Origin: Maribacter sp.
Lineage (GTDB): Bacteria > Bacteroidota > Bacteroidia > Flavobacteriales > Flavobacteriaceae
Direction of reading: 5' to 3'
DNA: 44,864 nt
Assembly (NCBI GenBank): GCA_020629415.1
Contig: JAHDDL010000031.1
Span: forward strand, 1 to 44,864
The translations under genes were made by a program, and so were the position numbers. The notes under the pieces were generated by a model, which searched no databases, was not told the origin of the DNA, and saw only the letters and a list, made by a program, of their open reading frames with translations. Of the stretch, positions 16,303 through 27,800 are shown in pieces; the first letter of the stretch is position 1, and each line of letters begins with the position of its first letter.

Positions 16303-17835
16303 ATGAAAATAGTACGCTTAATTTTAGGTGACCAATTAAATCAAAAACACTCCTGGTTCAAAGAGGTCAATAATGACGTTACCTACGTCATGGCCGAAAT
16401 GAGACAGGAAACAGATTATGTTAAACATCATGTTCAAAAAGTGGTCGCCTTCTTTTTAGCAATGAGAAGTTTTAAAGAAGATCTGTCCGCTAAGGGCCAT
16501 AATTTCATTTATTACAAATTGAACGATGATAACAACTCACAGCAATTAGGGCAAATCATATCAAATACAATACTTAACACAAAGGCCAACAAATTTGAGT
16601 ATTTGCTACCTGATGAATATAGACTGGACCAACAACTAGTAGAAATTTGTAACACTTTAAATGTTGACACCGCTAGTTATGATACCGAACATTTTTATAC
16701 TACCAGATTTGAGTTAAGAGATTTCTACAAAGGCAAAAAGCAGATGGTTATGGAAAGCTTTTATAGGATGATGCGTAAAAAGCATAGTATCATGGTCACC
16801 AACGACCAACCTGAAGGGGGCAAATGGAATTATGACCAAAGCAATAGGAATAAATGGAAAGGCAAGACCCCAATTCCAAAAGAAATAGAATTTCCTAAGA
16901 AGGTTGAAGATATCATTCAATTATTAAAAGATAAAAACGTTCAAACATTTGGCACTATAGATTCAACAAATTTTCCATGGCCGGTAACACGAGAGGAGTG
17001 CTTGAACACCTTAGAATACTTCTGTAAAGATCTATTGCCACATTTTGGAGATTATCAAGATGCTATGCATACTGACGAAAAATTTCTTTTCCATTCACGC
17101 TTATCATTTGCTATGAATGCTAAAATATTGGCGCCCAATGAAGTTATTAATGCAGTTCTAGATCATTTTTATGATAAAGCAAACGATATTAAGATATCTC
17201 AAGTTGAAGGTTTTATACGGCAAATTTTGGGGTGGAGAGAATATATGCGAGGTATTTACTGGAAAGAAATGCCCGGGTACAAAAGTCTAAATAGCTTAAA
17301 TAATAAAAATAAATTACCAGAATTCTTTTGGACGGGCAATACAAAAATGAATTGCCTTAAAAAATCTATAGGTCAAAGTCTAGACAACTCTTATGCCCAC
17401 CATATACAAAGGCTAATGGTTATTGGCAATTTTGCCCTACTAACGCAGATTGACCCCAATGAGGTAGACCAATGGTACCTAGGTGTTTATATTGATGCTA
17501 TTGAATGGGTAGAAATTACCAATACAAGGGGTATGAGCCAATTTGCAGACGGTGGTATTGTTGCCACCAAACCATATGTAAGTAGCGCCAATTATATCAA
17601 TAAAATGAGTAATTACTGTGGTAAGTGTCATTATAGCCACACTAAAAAGTTAGGGGGAAATGCCTGCCCGTTCAACTCATTATATTGGAATTTTCTCTCT
17701 GATAAAAAGAAACATTTTAAAGACAATCAACGTATGAATATGATGATGGCTCTTTTAGATAAAATGGAGGGCAATAAACTTGCAGAAATTCAAAAAAGGG
17801 CCTCTTATGTCATTGATAATTTAGATGAGTTTTAA
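16303..17835 (+). CDS. FeS-cluster (6-4) photolyase-like protein (PhrB/CryB group)
   Basis: A 510-residue member of the bacterial FeS-BCP photolyase/cryptochrome group, opening with the typical LILGDQLNQKHSWF. Members carry FAD, often a lumazine antenna, and a [4Fe-4S] cluster, and the characterised ones repair (6-4) photoproducts. Four cysteines fit the cluster ligands: Cys351 (MNCLKKS), Cys439 and Cys442 (YCGKCHY) and Cys455 (ACPFNSLYW), with almost the same spacing as in Agrobacterium PhrB. The active-site histidine pair is present in YAHHIQRLMVIGNF (365-378). It lies 24 bases downstream of cryptochrome DASH and ends the operon at a clear terminator. The call is firm for the family; repair activity is inferred. 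Confidence 0.92.
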   Translation: MKIVRLILGDQLNQKHSWFKEVNNDVTYVMAEMRQETDYVKHHVQKVVAFFLAMRSFKEDLSAKGHNFIYYKLNDDNNSQQLGQIISNTILNTKANKFEYLLPDEYRLDQQLVEICNTLNVDTASYDTEHFYTTRFELRDFYKGKKQMVMESFYRMMRKKHSIMVTNDQPEGGKWNYDQSNRNKWKGKTPIPKEIEFPKKVEDIIQLLKDKNVQTFGTIDSTNFPWPVTREECLNTLEYFCKDLLPHFGDYQDAMHTDEKFLFHSRLSFAMNAKILAPNEVINAVLDHFYDKANDIKISQVEGFIRQILGWREYMRGIYWKEMPGYKSLNSLNNKNKLPEFFWTGNTKMNCLKKSIGQSLDNSYAHHIQRLMVIGNFALLTQIDPNEVDQWYLGVYIDAIEWVEITNTRGMSQFADGGIVATKPYVSSANYINKMSNYCGKCHYSHTKKLGGNACPFNSLYWNFLSDKKKHFKDNQRMNMMMALLDKMEGNKLAEIQKRASYVIDNLDEF

Positions 17836-17930
17836 TAGAAACTTAAAGTCAAATTAACTTTGGTACCGTGGCTGATTTTTACCTTTATAGTATAAAATAA
17901 CGCGAACATTCCGCAAAAGCGTCTATATAT

Positions 17931-17967
17931 AAAAAGCACCTTTTCAATCTTATGAAAAGGTGTTTTT
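17931..17967 (+). terminator. Intrinsic terminator after the photolyase cluster
   Basis: AAAAAGCACCTTTTCA (17931-17946), loop ATCTTA, TGAAAAGGTGTTTTT (17953-17967). The A-run before and T-run after suggest it can work in both directions. Confidence 0.85.
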
Positions 17968-18188
17968 GATTACAGTTATTTTAAATGATTTTATTGCTGA
18001 CCAACTGTTTTATTCAGTAAACCAGAATTGAGCAAACTGGCTGAAACTATTGGTTTTATCGGTGAACTGCATAGACTTAATTTTATCACTCTTTAACATC
18101 AATTTTAACAGTCTACAACAATTAAAAATTAAGTGTTAAATGCACTTTTAATGTCATTTCTATAAATCTCCTTATATATAATTGAATT

Positions 18189-18213
18189 TAAATAATTGAT
18201 TATCAATTATTTA
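18189..18213. repeat. Perfect 25-base palindrome, possible operator
   Basis: Arms TAAATAATTGAT (18189-18200) and ATCAATTATTTA (18202-18213) around a single T. Twelve-base perfect symmetry with a central base suits binding by a dimeric regulator; no T-tract follows and the AT-rich stem would make a poor terminator. It lies about 200 bases upstream of the -7 element. Chance occurrence in AT-rich DNA cannot be excluded. Confidence 0.5.
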
Positions 18214-18412
18214 TGTTGAAATAGATATTTACTCAAGTTCATATCCGAGTATATATGAAAGAAAAGGATTACAATGCTTAAACCACACAATAACACCGCT
18301 ACACAACAAGAATTAAATATTTGAAAGGTATCCCCGTTATTTTGCCAAAGTATGTTCATCGACAATTGACGTCGTGTGGACTATAAAATTTAGTTTTTCA
18401 ACAGTAACGTGC

Positions 18413-18420
18413 TAATTTTG
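18413..18420 (+). promoter_or_regulatory. -7 promoter element for the 88-codon ORF and giant gene
   Basis: TAATTTTG matches TAnnTTTG exactly. It would give a transcript with a leader of roughly 130 bases before the ATG at 18552. No TTG is found at the ideal -33 spacing. Confidence 0.4.
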
Positions 18421-18511
18421 TTTCAGAATTAGATCCCAAATCTGTTCTAAAACTTTTCTTAACCTACTAGCCAATAATGTTTTGCAAAGAACTTGCACAC
18501 GTTATTGATAA

Positions 18512-18545
18512 GGTTAAGTATTAAAATTAAGAATTAAACTTAACC
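18512..18545 (+). promoter_or_regulatory. 5' leader hairpin before the coupled ORF
   Basis: GGTTAAGT (18512-18519) and ACTTAACC (18538-18545) are perfect complements around an 18-base AT loop, ending six bases before the ATG at 18552. In a genome that does not use Shine-Dalgarno sites, structure next to the start could control translation. Not a terminator, since no T-run follows. Confidence 0.45.
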
Positions 18546-18551
18546 ATTATT

Positions 18552-18818
18552 ATGAAGTCAATTTACACTTCTAATCACATCATTGCCCACTACAGAAAAT
18601 CATTTTCTGAATTCCCTATTACCGGAATGAATGAAGCATCACCTTGTTTCAACAATGTATTCTATACTTCAAATGAATGTGAATGTTATGTTGACCGCTC
18701 TAATAATAGAATTAAAGCTATGCCGATCATTGACCAAAACTCTTCGAAAAAATTACTCGTAAAAAACAGTTTTGTTTTCTCAAATCATACCATTTCAACT
18801 CACCTAAAGAACCTGTAA
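18552..18818 (+). CDS. Small ORF translationally coupled to the giant surface protein
   Basis: An 88-codon ORF of unknown function, not recognised as any family. It starts [18 protein letters not shown], contains three cysteines (SPCFNN, ECECYV), has no signal peptide or membrane helix, and is basic overall. Support for it being real is positional: its TAA shares a base with the ATG of the 4443-residue protein (TAATG), the same junction used by clearly coupled gene pairs elsewhere in this window (aminotransferase-murB, flavin reductase-DUF2256), and a -7 element and hairpin lie upstream. It could be a leader peptide that gates translation of the very long downstream message. Chance ORF remains possible. 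Confidence 0.45.
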   Translation: MKSIYTSNHIIAHYRKSFSEFPITGMNEASPCFNNVFYTSNECECYVDRSNNRIKAMPIIDQNSSKKLLVKNSFVFSNHTISTHLKNL

Positions 18819-21800
18819 TGAAAAAATCAACTTTCATAAAATCGACGTTTTTTCTATTTGTCATTTGGTTCTTTACAGGATCTGCAAACATTTTGGCACA
18901 AACATTTTCTGTGTCGGATGCAAGTGCAAACGAGGGATCCAATATGACCTTTACCGTCACTTCCAGTACGCCATTAACAGGGAACTATACTTTTGATATA
19001 GCCTATACACCAGGAAGTGCAAGTGCCGCGGACTTTAATGGACCTACTACGGTGACACTTGGCTTTTTATTAAGTACTAGTAGAACCTTTACCGTTGAAG
19101 CCTTAAATGATGATTGGGTAGAAGAAACCCAACAGGACTTTACGTTAACCTTGAGTGATCCTTCTGGTACGTATTCATTTTCAGATGCTACAGCTACAGG
19201 TACCGTTATAGATACTGATGTAGCTTATGTAACAGGTGGCAATTACGATATTACAGAAGGTGATGAAATACAGTATATTTTAAGATTATCTAACGGAACA
19301 AATTCAGTAGGGCAACAATATGTTGGTATTGAAGATGCATATAATGTTGACTTCTCTGTAGAAACTTCACCCGGTTCAACCAGTCCGGCAACAGATGGCT
19401 CCGATTTTAACGCTTTTACAACTACGGTAACTTTTCCTGCGGGCTCAGTACCGGGAACAGAAATAGTTATACCTATACCTACAATTAACAATAATATTGT
19501 AGAACCTTCTGAAGAGTTTAACGGGGTAAAATCCACAAATGCAGCAGAAGCTACAAAATATGGTTCATCACCTTCTAGAGTAAGTATAAATACGGAACGC
19601 TCTGCTTTACGTATTCATGACAATGATGTAGCTACTATTAATTTGAGCAATAGTACAGTATTAGAATCTGTAGGTAACGCTACAATTACTTTTACACTGA
19701 ACGGAGAAGTTCAAGATAATTTTAGAATTAATTACGATACTTCCGATAATACCGCCTTTGAAACTTCAGATTATGACCAAACAGATGGCTTTCTGAATTT
19801 TAACGGTTCAGACCTTCAAAACTTTTCAATAAATTTTAGCGTAATCGATGATACGGTCATTGAACCTACCGAATTTTTTACGGTAGTTCCATCATACACG
19901 CCAGATGCCAATACCATGACCAACTATGTGCCACAAAACATTGTTTTTGCTGCCAACGAAGGTCAAATAACAATTACAGATGATGATTTGGATACTGATT
20001 TTGATGGTGTTAACGATTTAGTAGATGAGGACGATGATAACGATGGTATTACTGATGTTAATGAAGGATCGGGAGATGCCGATGGAGATTCTATTATAGA
20101 CAGCTTAGATTCCGATTCTGATAATGACGGTTGCCCGGATGCTGTAGAAGCTGGTCATACTGACCCTGATGACGACGGCTATTTAGGCACATCACCTTTT
20201 TCAGTAACCTCAACAGGTCTAGTAATCGGTCAAGGTGGTTATACTGGTACCGACAGTAAAGTTACAACGGCATTCCAAAATGTAACTATAACATTACAAC
20301 CTAGTGATGCAGTAGCCAATTTAGGCGACACCGTAACTTACACTACCGCTGTAAATGGAACCGGACTTACCTACCAATGGGATGTAAGTAATGATGATGG
20401 AGCTACTTGGTCAGCGATTGCCAATGGCGGAGTGTATTCAGGTGCCACCACCACAACACTTACCCTAACCAATATCACTAGCACCCAGAGTGGAAATCAA
20501 TACCGTTTTAGTGCTTTTGATAGTGAGAACCTGTGTACTCCATATACATACTCTAATCCAATAGATTTATTTATTAGACCAAACATTACTATTGCAGATG
20601 CTTCTGCAGATGAAGGTAACAGTCTAAATTTTGCCGTAACTCTTTCGCATGCTGTTAATGAAGTGGTAAGCTTCAACCTAACCTACATAGATAACTCTAC
20701 AACAAGTGCAGATTATACGGCATTGACCAGTTTTTCAATACCAAGTAATACCCTAACCACAAGCATAGCTATACCAGCTTTAGATGATAACACTATTGAA
20801 GTTGATGAAGATTTCACCTTGGGTATGACCAACGGGTCTTCAAATGCAGGAGATATTACGGACACCGCTATTGGAACTATTAGGAATATAAATACACCTT
20901 CTGCCGGTGACGGTATTTCAATTGCCGGTTTTTCAGTGGAAGAAAATATACCTAGCACAAGCTTTGCCCTAACCTATACAGGGCCAACTGTCCAAGACCC
21001 TTTTACCATAGATTATGCTATTACGGATATTAGTACAACAAATGGTTCTGATTACAATATTGCTACCGGTCAAATAACTTTCCCGGCTAATACACAAAAT
21101 AATGATGTTGTCAACTTAACCGTTGCCATTACGGATGATACTATTGTAGAAGGTGATGAAAGTTTTAGTATAGCATTGACCACTATTTCAAATACCAATT
21201 TATCTATAGTAAATGGTAACGCTACCGGAGTTATTGAAGATAACGATACTAATACCTCTACCGGTTTATCTGTTGCAGACTTTTCAATAAACGAAGATCT
21301 TGGTACGGCAAATTTTGTGGTTACCTATAACGGTGGTAATGTAAAAGATGCTTTTAATGCAGATTATACGATCAGCAATGGTTCTGCCATAAGAGACTTA
21401 GATTACACGGTAACATCTATGACCGGCAATATTGCCTTCCCGGCAGGTACAATCTCAGGTAATTCTCAAAATATTGCCATAACACTTTTAACAGATGATA
21501 TTATTGAAGGCAACGAAGACTTGACTATTCAATTATCAAATTCATCTACCCCCCTAATCAATTTAGTTGATCCAGATGCTATTGGTACTATTGTTGACCA
21601 GGATGTTAAGACTACGACTACAGGATTAAACGTAGCAGATATTACAGTTGATGAAAACGTAGGAACTACAAATTTTGCCGTTACCTATAACGGTGCGGAT
21701 GTTCAAGAATCTTTTACCGTAGATTTTAATATTACCCCACTTACTGCAACAAGCGGTGATGATTATAGAGGTAACCCACAACTTAACGGTACAATTACAT

Positions 21801-24800
21801 TTCCTGCAGGTACAGAAGACGGTGACATTGTCAATATAAGTTTTATTGTGGAAGAAGATACCATTATAGAGGATGATGAAACCTTAAATATTGAATTATC
21901 CAATTTATCTACAACACTTATAAATTTGGTAGATGGTACCGCTGTTGCCACTATTGTGGACAATGACATTAAAACAGCCACAACAGGTTTAAGCGTATCG
22001 GATTTTAATGTAATTGAAAATGCAGGTACTACTACATTTACCGTAACATATGAAGGTGCAGATGTACAAGATGAATTTACCGTAGATTATGCCATTACGG
22101 ATGGTACCGCTTCTGAGGGTAAAGATTATACCACAACGCCATCAACACTATTGAACGGACAATTAACCTTTTCCGCAAATACCACAAATGGTAACAGCCA
22201 ATCTATAACTGTAGATATTTTAGAGGATAGTTTTATTGAAGCTACCGAAGATTTAAATATTCAGCTTTCAAACCTATCAACTTCTTTAATAAATATTGTA
22301 GACCCAACGGGTACAGGTACTATTACTGATAATGATAATACTGCTACAAGTGGTATTGATTTTCAAAATGCTACGGTAACAGTTGTTGAAGGAGATCCTA
22401 CGGACAATGTTACCGCTACCTTTGTTGTAGAATTTATTGGAGATATTGATACTGGAGAATCTATTGAAGTTGACTACTTTGTTAACAATGGCACTGCCAA
22501 TAACGCAACAGATTTCAATCCTAATGCTACCATAGAAACCCTAGTTTTTACCAATACCGCTAAAACACAAAACATTGTTGTTCCGATCATTAGTGACAAT
22601 GTTATTGAAAATGAGGAAGATTTCTTTGTAAACTTGGTAGCTATACGCTCCAATGTTGGCATTAACTTATTGAACAACCAAGCCAGAGGTGTCATTACCG
22701 ATGATGATGGCGGTGCAGTTTCTGTTGCCGGTTTTAGTATTATAGAACAAACAAATGGCATTAATTTCGATGTTACCTATACTGGCGATAGAATTAACGG
22801 TGGTTTTACTTTAGATTATGCCATTACAGATATTTCAACTACCGTTAACGATGATTATACTTTGACCACAGACCCGTTAACGACAGGTACTTTAACTTTT
22901 ACAGGTGTAAACAATGAGGTGCGTTCTGTTCAAATTAATGTTGTGGGCGATGATTTCATAGAAAACAATGAAGATTTAAGAATAACACTTTCAAATCCGT
23001 CCTCTACTAAGATTACGATTTCCAATGCTGATGCAATCGGTACTATTACAAATGATGATAGTGGTTCAATTGAGGTTACCGGGTTTACGGAAGATGAGCT
23101 TAATACGACTACTAATTTTGATGTTACCTACACCGGTAACCCAGTAAATGGTGGTTTTACGGCAACTTATGAAATCACGGATAATACCACTACAGCTGGT
23201 AATGATTATTCGGCAACCTTGACCGGAACACTTAATTTTACAGGTGCGGCAACTGAAACTATTCAAGTTCCCGTGACAATTATTCAAGATGCAATTATTG
23301 AAGGTGATGAAACTTTAAGACTTACCATAACTTCAGTTTCACCTAGTATAATAACAGCTACTACCCCAACTGCTATTGGTACAATTTTGGACATAAACCA
23401 TTTACCGACTGCCGTAGATGATTCTTTTGTTGTATTCCAAAACCAGAGTACTATCAATATTACAGTATTGGACAATGATGATTATGGTTTTGACGGCCCT
23501 GCCGCTACCAATGCATTACAAATAGTAAACAACCCAATAAACGGTACGGTTACACTTAGAAATAACGGTACTCCCGGTGATGCTACCGATGATTATTTTG
23601 AATACCAGCCTAGTGCTTCTTTTAATGGCAACGATTCTTTTAGATATAAAATAGTAGATTCTAACGGATCGGAAGATGAGGCCGTTGTCAACATATTCGT
23701 TAACGACACCAACCTTAAAAAGGATTTTGAAATTCGTTATTCCGGTAGTATAAATGGTGATTTCACCATGATCGCCAACAACGTTCTTTCAAGAAATTCT
23801 ACAGGGAATTATAATGGAGAAGAAGGTAACCATGATTTTAATGATAACGTATTTGTCGATATAGATTCTGACCCTACCACCTTTAATTCTACCAGTGCAA
23901 ATTTAGCCAACCCAGAGCCTAGCTTAAGTTGTTTAAATATTAAAAAGGCATATCTATACTGGGCGGCGGCAGACAAAGAATATGATGGTACTACCGGTGG
24001 CGGTGCAACAGAACCTTCTTGGAACTATGACCAAGTAAAATTAATGCTACCTGGGCAATCATCTTATACGACTGTATCTGCCGATGAGGTAATTTATAGA
24101 GGTAGAAACGATCATTTTCAAAACGACCCTTATGTGTGTGTTAAGGATATTACCGATGATATAAATGCACTTTCTACTCCTTTTGGATCTTACCAAGTAG
24201 GTAACATAAAGGCTACAGAAATGGATTTACGTTCTCATGGTATAGCTAACGTTACAGGTACTTCTGGTGGGTGGCAAATAGTGTTTGTGTATGAAAATGT
24301 GTCCTTAGACCCTAAAAATATTACATTATATGACGGTTATGTTCACACGTTTGCATCTAATGGTGCAGGTGAAACCGAATTTAACTTTAGTGGTTTTGAA
24401 ACTATTCCTAACGGTACAATAAACGCCAATGTAATGTTAGGTGCCTTAGAAGGTGACCGTGACCTTACAGGTGACCAATTATTGATTTTTGACACCGCTA
24501 ACAATTGGTCTAAACTATCTACAACATTAAGAGACGAAGATAACTTCTTCAATAGCCGTATTACTATAGACGGATTAAATTACGTAGATAGAAATGCTGC
24601 AAGTACAAACACTTTAGGTTTTGATGCTACCGTATTCCCTTTGGCAAATACTGCAAACAGATATATTGACAACGACCAAACTTTTGCCCGTTTTAAAATT
24701 ACCACAGATCAAGAATCGTACGGTCTATATTTAATGGGACTAAGTGTTGATGTTTATAAACCAAGTTTAGGTGCTTTAAGTTTAACCGCTAATACTACCG

Positions 24801-27800
24801 GTCCATCTAATGCTGGAGATATTGTACCGTTGACTTTAAATGTTACAAATATTGGTAATGATGATATCCAAGACCTTACCATAACTACGGTTTTACCGGC
24901 AGAAGCTAATTTCTCTAGTGTTGGCTCATTACCAACCGGTATTACCCATTCATACGATCCAAGTACAAAAACATTGACGTTTACAGCTCAAAACGGTTTA
25001 ACCGATATGGGCGATAACTACGACATTGATTTTAATATAGAAATTATTGAAGCTTGTTACTTTTTGGAAACTGCATGTACCGCTAGTTTTGAGCTACAGG
25101 CTACCGCCACATACAGTGGTGTTATCAATGGTGACCCAATTACAACAAATAGTTCTTCTTCTACGGATTCTTGTGGTATCGGTACGCACACACCAACCAT
25201 AATAGATGTTGCACAACCGGCACAGGTAAACTGGTCTACCGCACCAAATGCTTTGGACAGAACCATTGACTGTGATGATATTGCCGCCTTGAACAATGCA
25301 AATTCATTGGTACCGGCAACCGCATCTTGTAATTTTACATTACATAAAACGGCAGGTAGTTTTGTTCAATCTGGCGCATGTCCTACAGAAGGTACATATA
25401 CAAACACATGGACTTTTACAGATGCTTGTGGCAGAGTAAGCGATACTTTCACTCAGGTTATCACGATTGAAGATGATGAGGCTCCGACTTTCAACGAGTC
25501 ATTACCACAAGATTCTTACGCTGCTCATGACAATATTCCTGTAGCACCGGTACTTTCTGCAAATGATAATTGTGATTCTAATTCTACGGTTACTTTTTCA
25601 GAAACTTATGATGGTGACAATACAAGCACTGATTATACAATTATTAGAACGTGGTCTACCAATGACTGTGCAGGTAATTCTACAAGTCATACACAATACA
25701 TCTACGTTAGTGAAAGTGGTAACCCGATCGGAATTCAAATTTCCGACGTTACCGTTAATGAAGATGCAGGTACGGCAACATTAGAAATAACGAATACCGG
25801 TACTGTTTCTGGCGGATTCACCGTAAACTACGCTACTGCAGATGATTCTGCTTTGAGTTCAGGTGACTATGTACCAGTAGCCTCTAACAGCGTTTCTTTC
25901 ACAGGTAACAACAATGAAATCAAAACGGTTATTATTACTATTAACGATGATACCATTATAGAAACAACAGAGCAATTCTTTGTTCAACTTACAAGTGGCA
26001 CAAATACACCTACTATCAACGACGATCAAGGTATTGTAAGTATTACAGATAATGACAACATACCGGGTAGTACAGGTGTAGCCTTTGCAAATGATAATGT
26101 TATTGTGACAGAAGGTACGGATACGTTTGCAAGATTTGTTGCAACATTCACCGGTAGCATTGCTCCGGGCGAAGATGTTACCGTTGATTATGCTACCACA
26201 AATGGTACTGCAATAGAACCTGGCGATTATTCATCTTATACAGGTACAGTTACTTTTAACAGTGCAACTACCTCTGTAAATATTGATGTTCCAATTAATG
26301 ATGATACCATAATTGAACCAGCGGAAGATTTTACGATTACATTGTCCAACATACAATCTAATATCAATGTCGGTTTCCTTGATGAACAACCAACAAATAC
26401 AGCTACAGGAACCATCAACGATAATGACAATATTGCCGGTACCGGTGTTGCTTTTACTGATGATAATGTAATAGTTACGGAAGGCACAGATACTTTTGCA
26501 AGATTCACCGTTACTTTTACAGGTACTATTGCTCCTGGAGAAACCGTAACCGTTGATTATGCTTCTTCAGATGATTCTGCAAATAATCCTGATGATTATA
26601 GTGAAACGGTAGGTGTTATCACCTTTGACGAAAATACCAGCTCGGTAGACATAGATGTGCCTATTATAGATGACACATATATTGAAAATGTAGAAGTATT
26701 TAATGTAACACTTTCCAATGTGCAGTCTAATATTGGTGTAGGCTTTGTAGACCAACAGCCTACAAACACAGCAACAGGCACCATTAATGATAATGACAAT
26801 ATAGCCGGCACCGGTATATCTTTTCAGAATGATGACATCGTTGTTAGTGAGGCAGATGGTACAGCTACCATAAATGTGATGCTAACAGGAAGAGTACAAG
26901 GTGGAATTAGTTTAGATTATACTACTAACAATGATTCTGCAATAGCACCTGGTGATTATGTGAGTACTTCGGGTACATTAAATTTTACCGGCACCAATGA
27001 CTCTGAAATACTACCAATAACAGTTCCTATCACAGATGATACGCTTATAGAAACATTAGAAAGTTTATTTGTAGACCTTTCCAATTTCTCAAATAGCCTG
27101 GTAAATATCAATGACGACCAAGGTACAATTAGCATTACGGATAATGATAATATCCCTGGAACTACAGGTATATCTATTGTTCAAACAGATGTTATCGTTA
27201 CTGAAGGTCCTGCAGTTATCGCTGTGTTCGATGTAACCTTAAGTGGTGATTTCACCACTGGTTTTGACGTAGACTTCTCTACGGCTTTTGACAGTGCAAC
27301 GGCAACTGATTTCAATGCTATTACAAACGGAACTATTTCTTTTGACGGAAACGATAATGAAATAAAACAAATTGAAGTAACCATCGTAAACGATGATATT
27401 ATAGAACCACAGGAAGCCTATACGGTTACATTGAACAGCACTACCAATCCTCTTGTTCCTATTAACAACGCAACAGCGAACGGTATTATCAATGATGATG
27501 ATGCTCCAAACGCTGATGAGGGTATTTCTGTTGCCGATTTCAATGTTGCAGAAGATGTAGCCGGTGGCACAACTGACTTTATAATAACCTATACCGGTCC
27601 TACGGTTCAAGATGAATTCACTGTAGACTTTACCATTACGGAAGGTACGGCCTTAGATGGTACTGACTATACGGTAGTTGTTGCTTCCGGGAATGTAACT
27701 TTCCCTGCAGGTACTGCCAATAATGATACACAACAAGTAGAAGTTACAATCATCAATGATAATTTAATTGAGCCTAACGAAGACCTAACGATAACCTTGA

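Larger units (their letters stand above)
17968..18551. other. Long non-coding leader region before the giant surface-protein gene
   Basis: About 580 AT-rich bases with no supportable gene; the open frames are a few codons long. It holds a perfect 25-base palindrome (18189-18213), an exact -7 promoter element (18413-18420) and a hairpin directly before the 88-codon ORF (18512-18545), listed separately. The length and density of signals suggest regulated expression of the surface locus. Confidence 0.6.
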
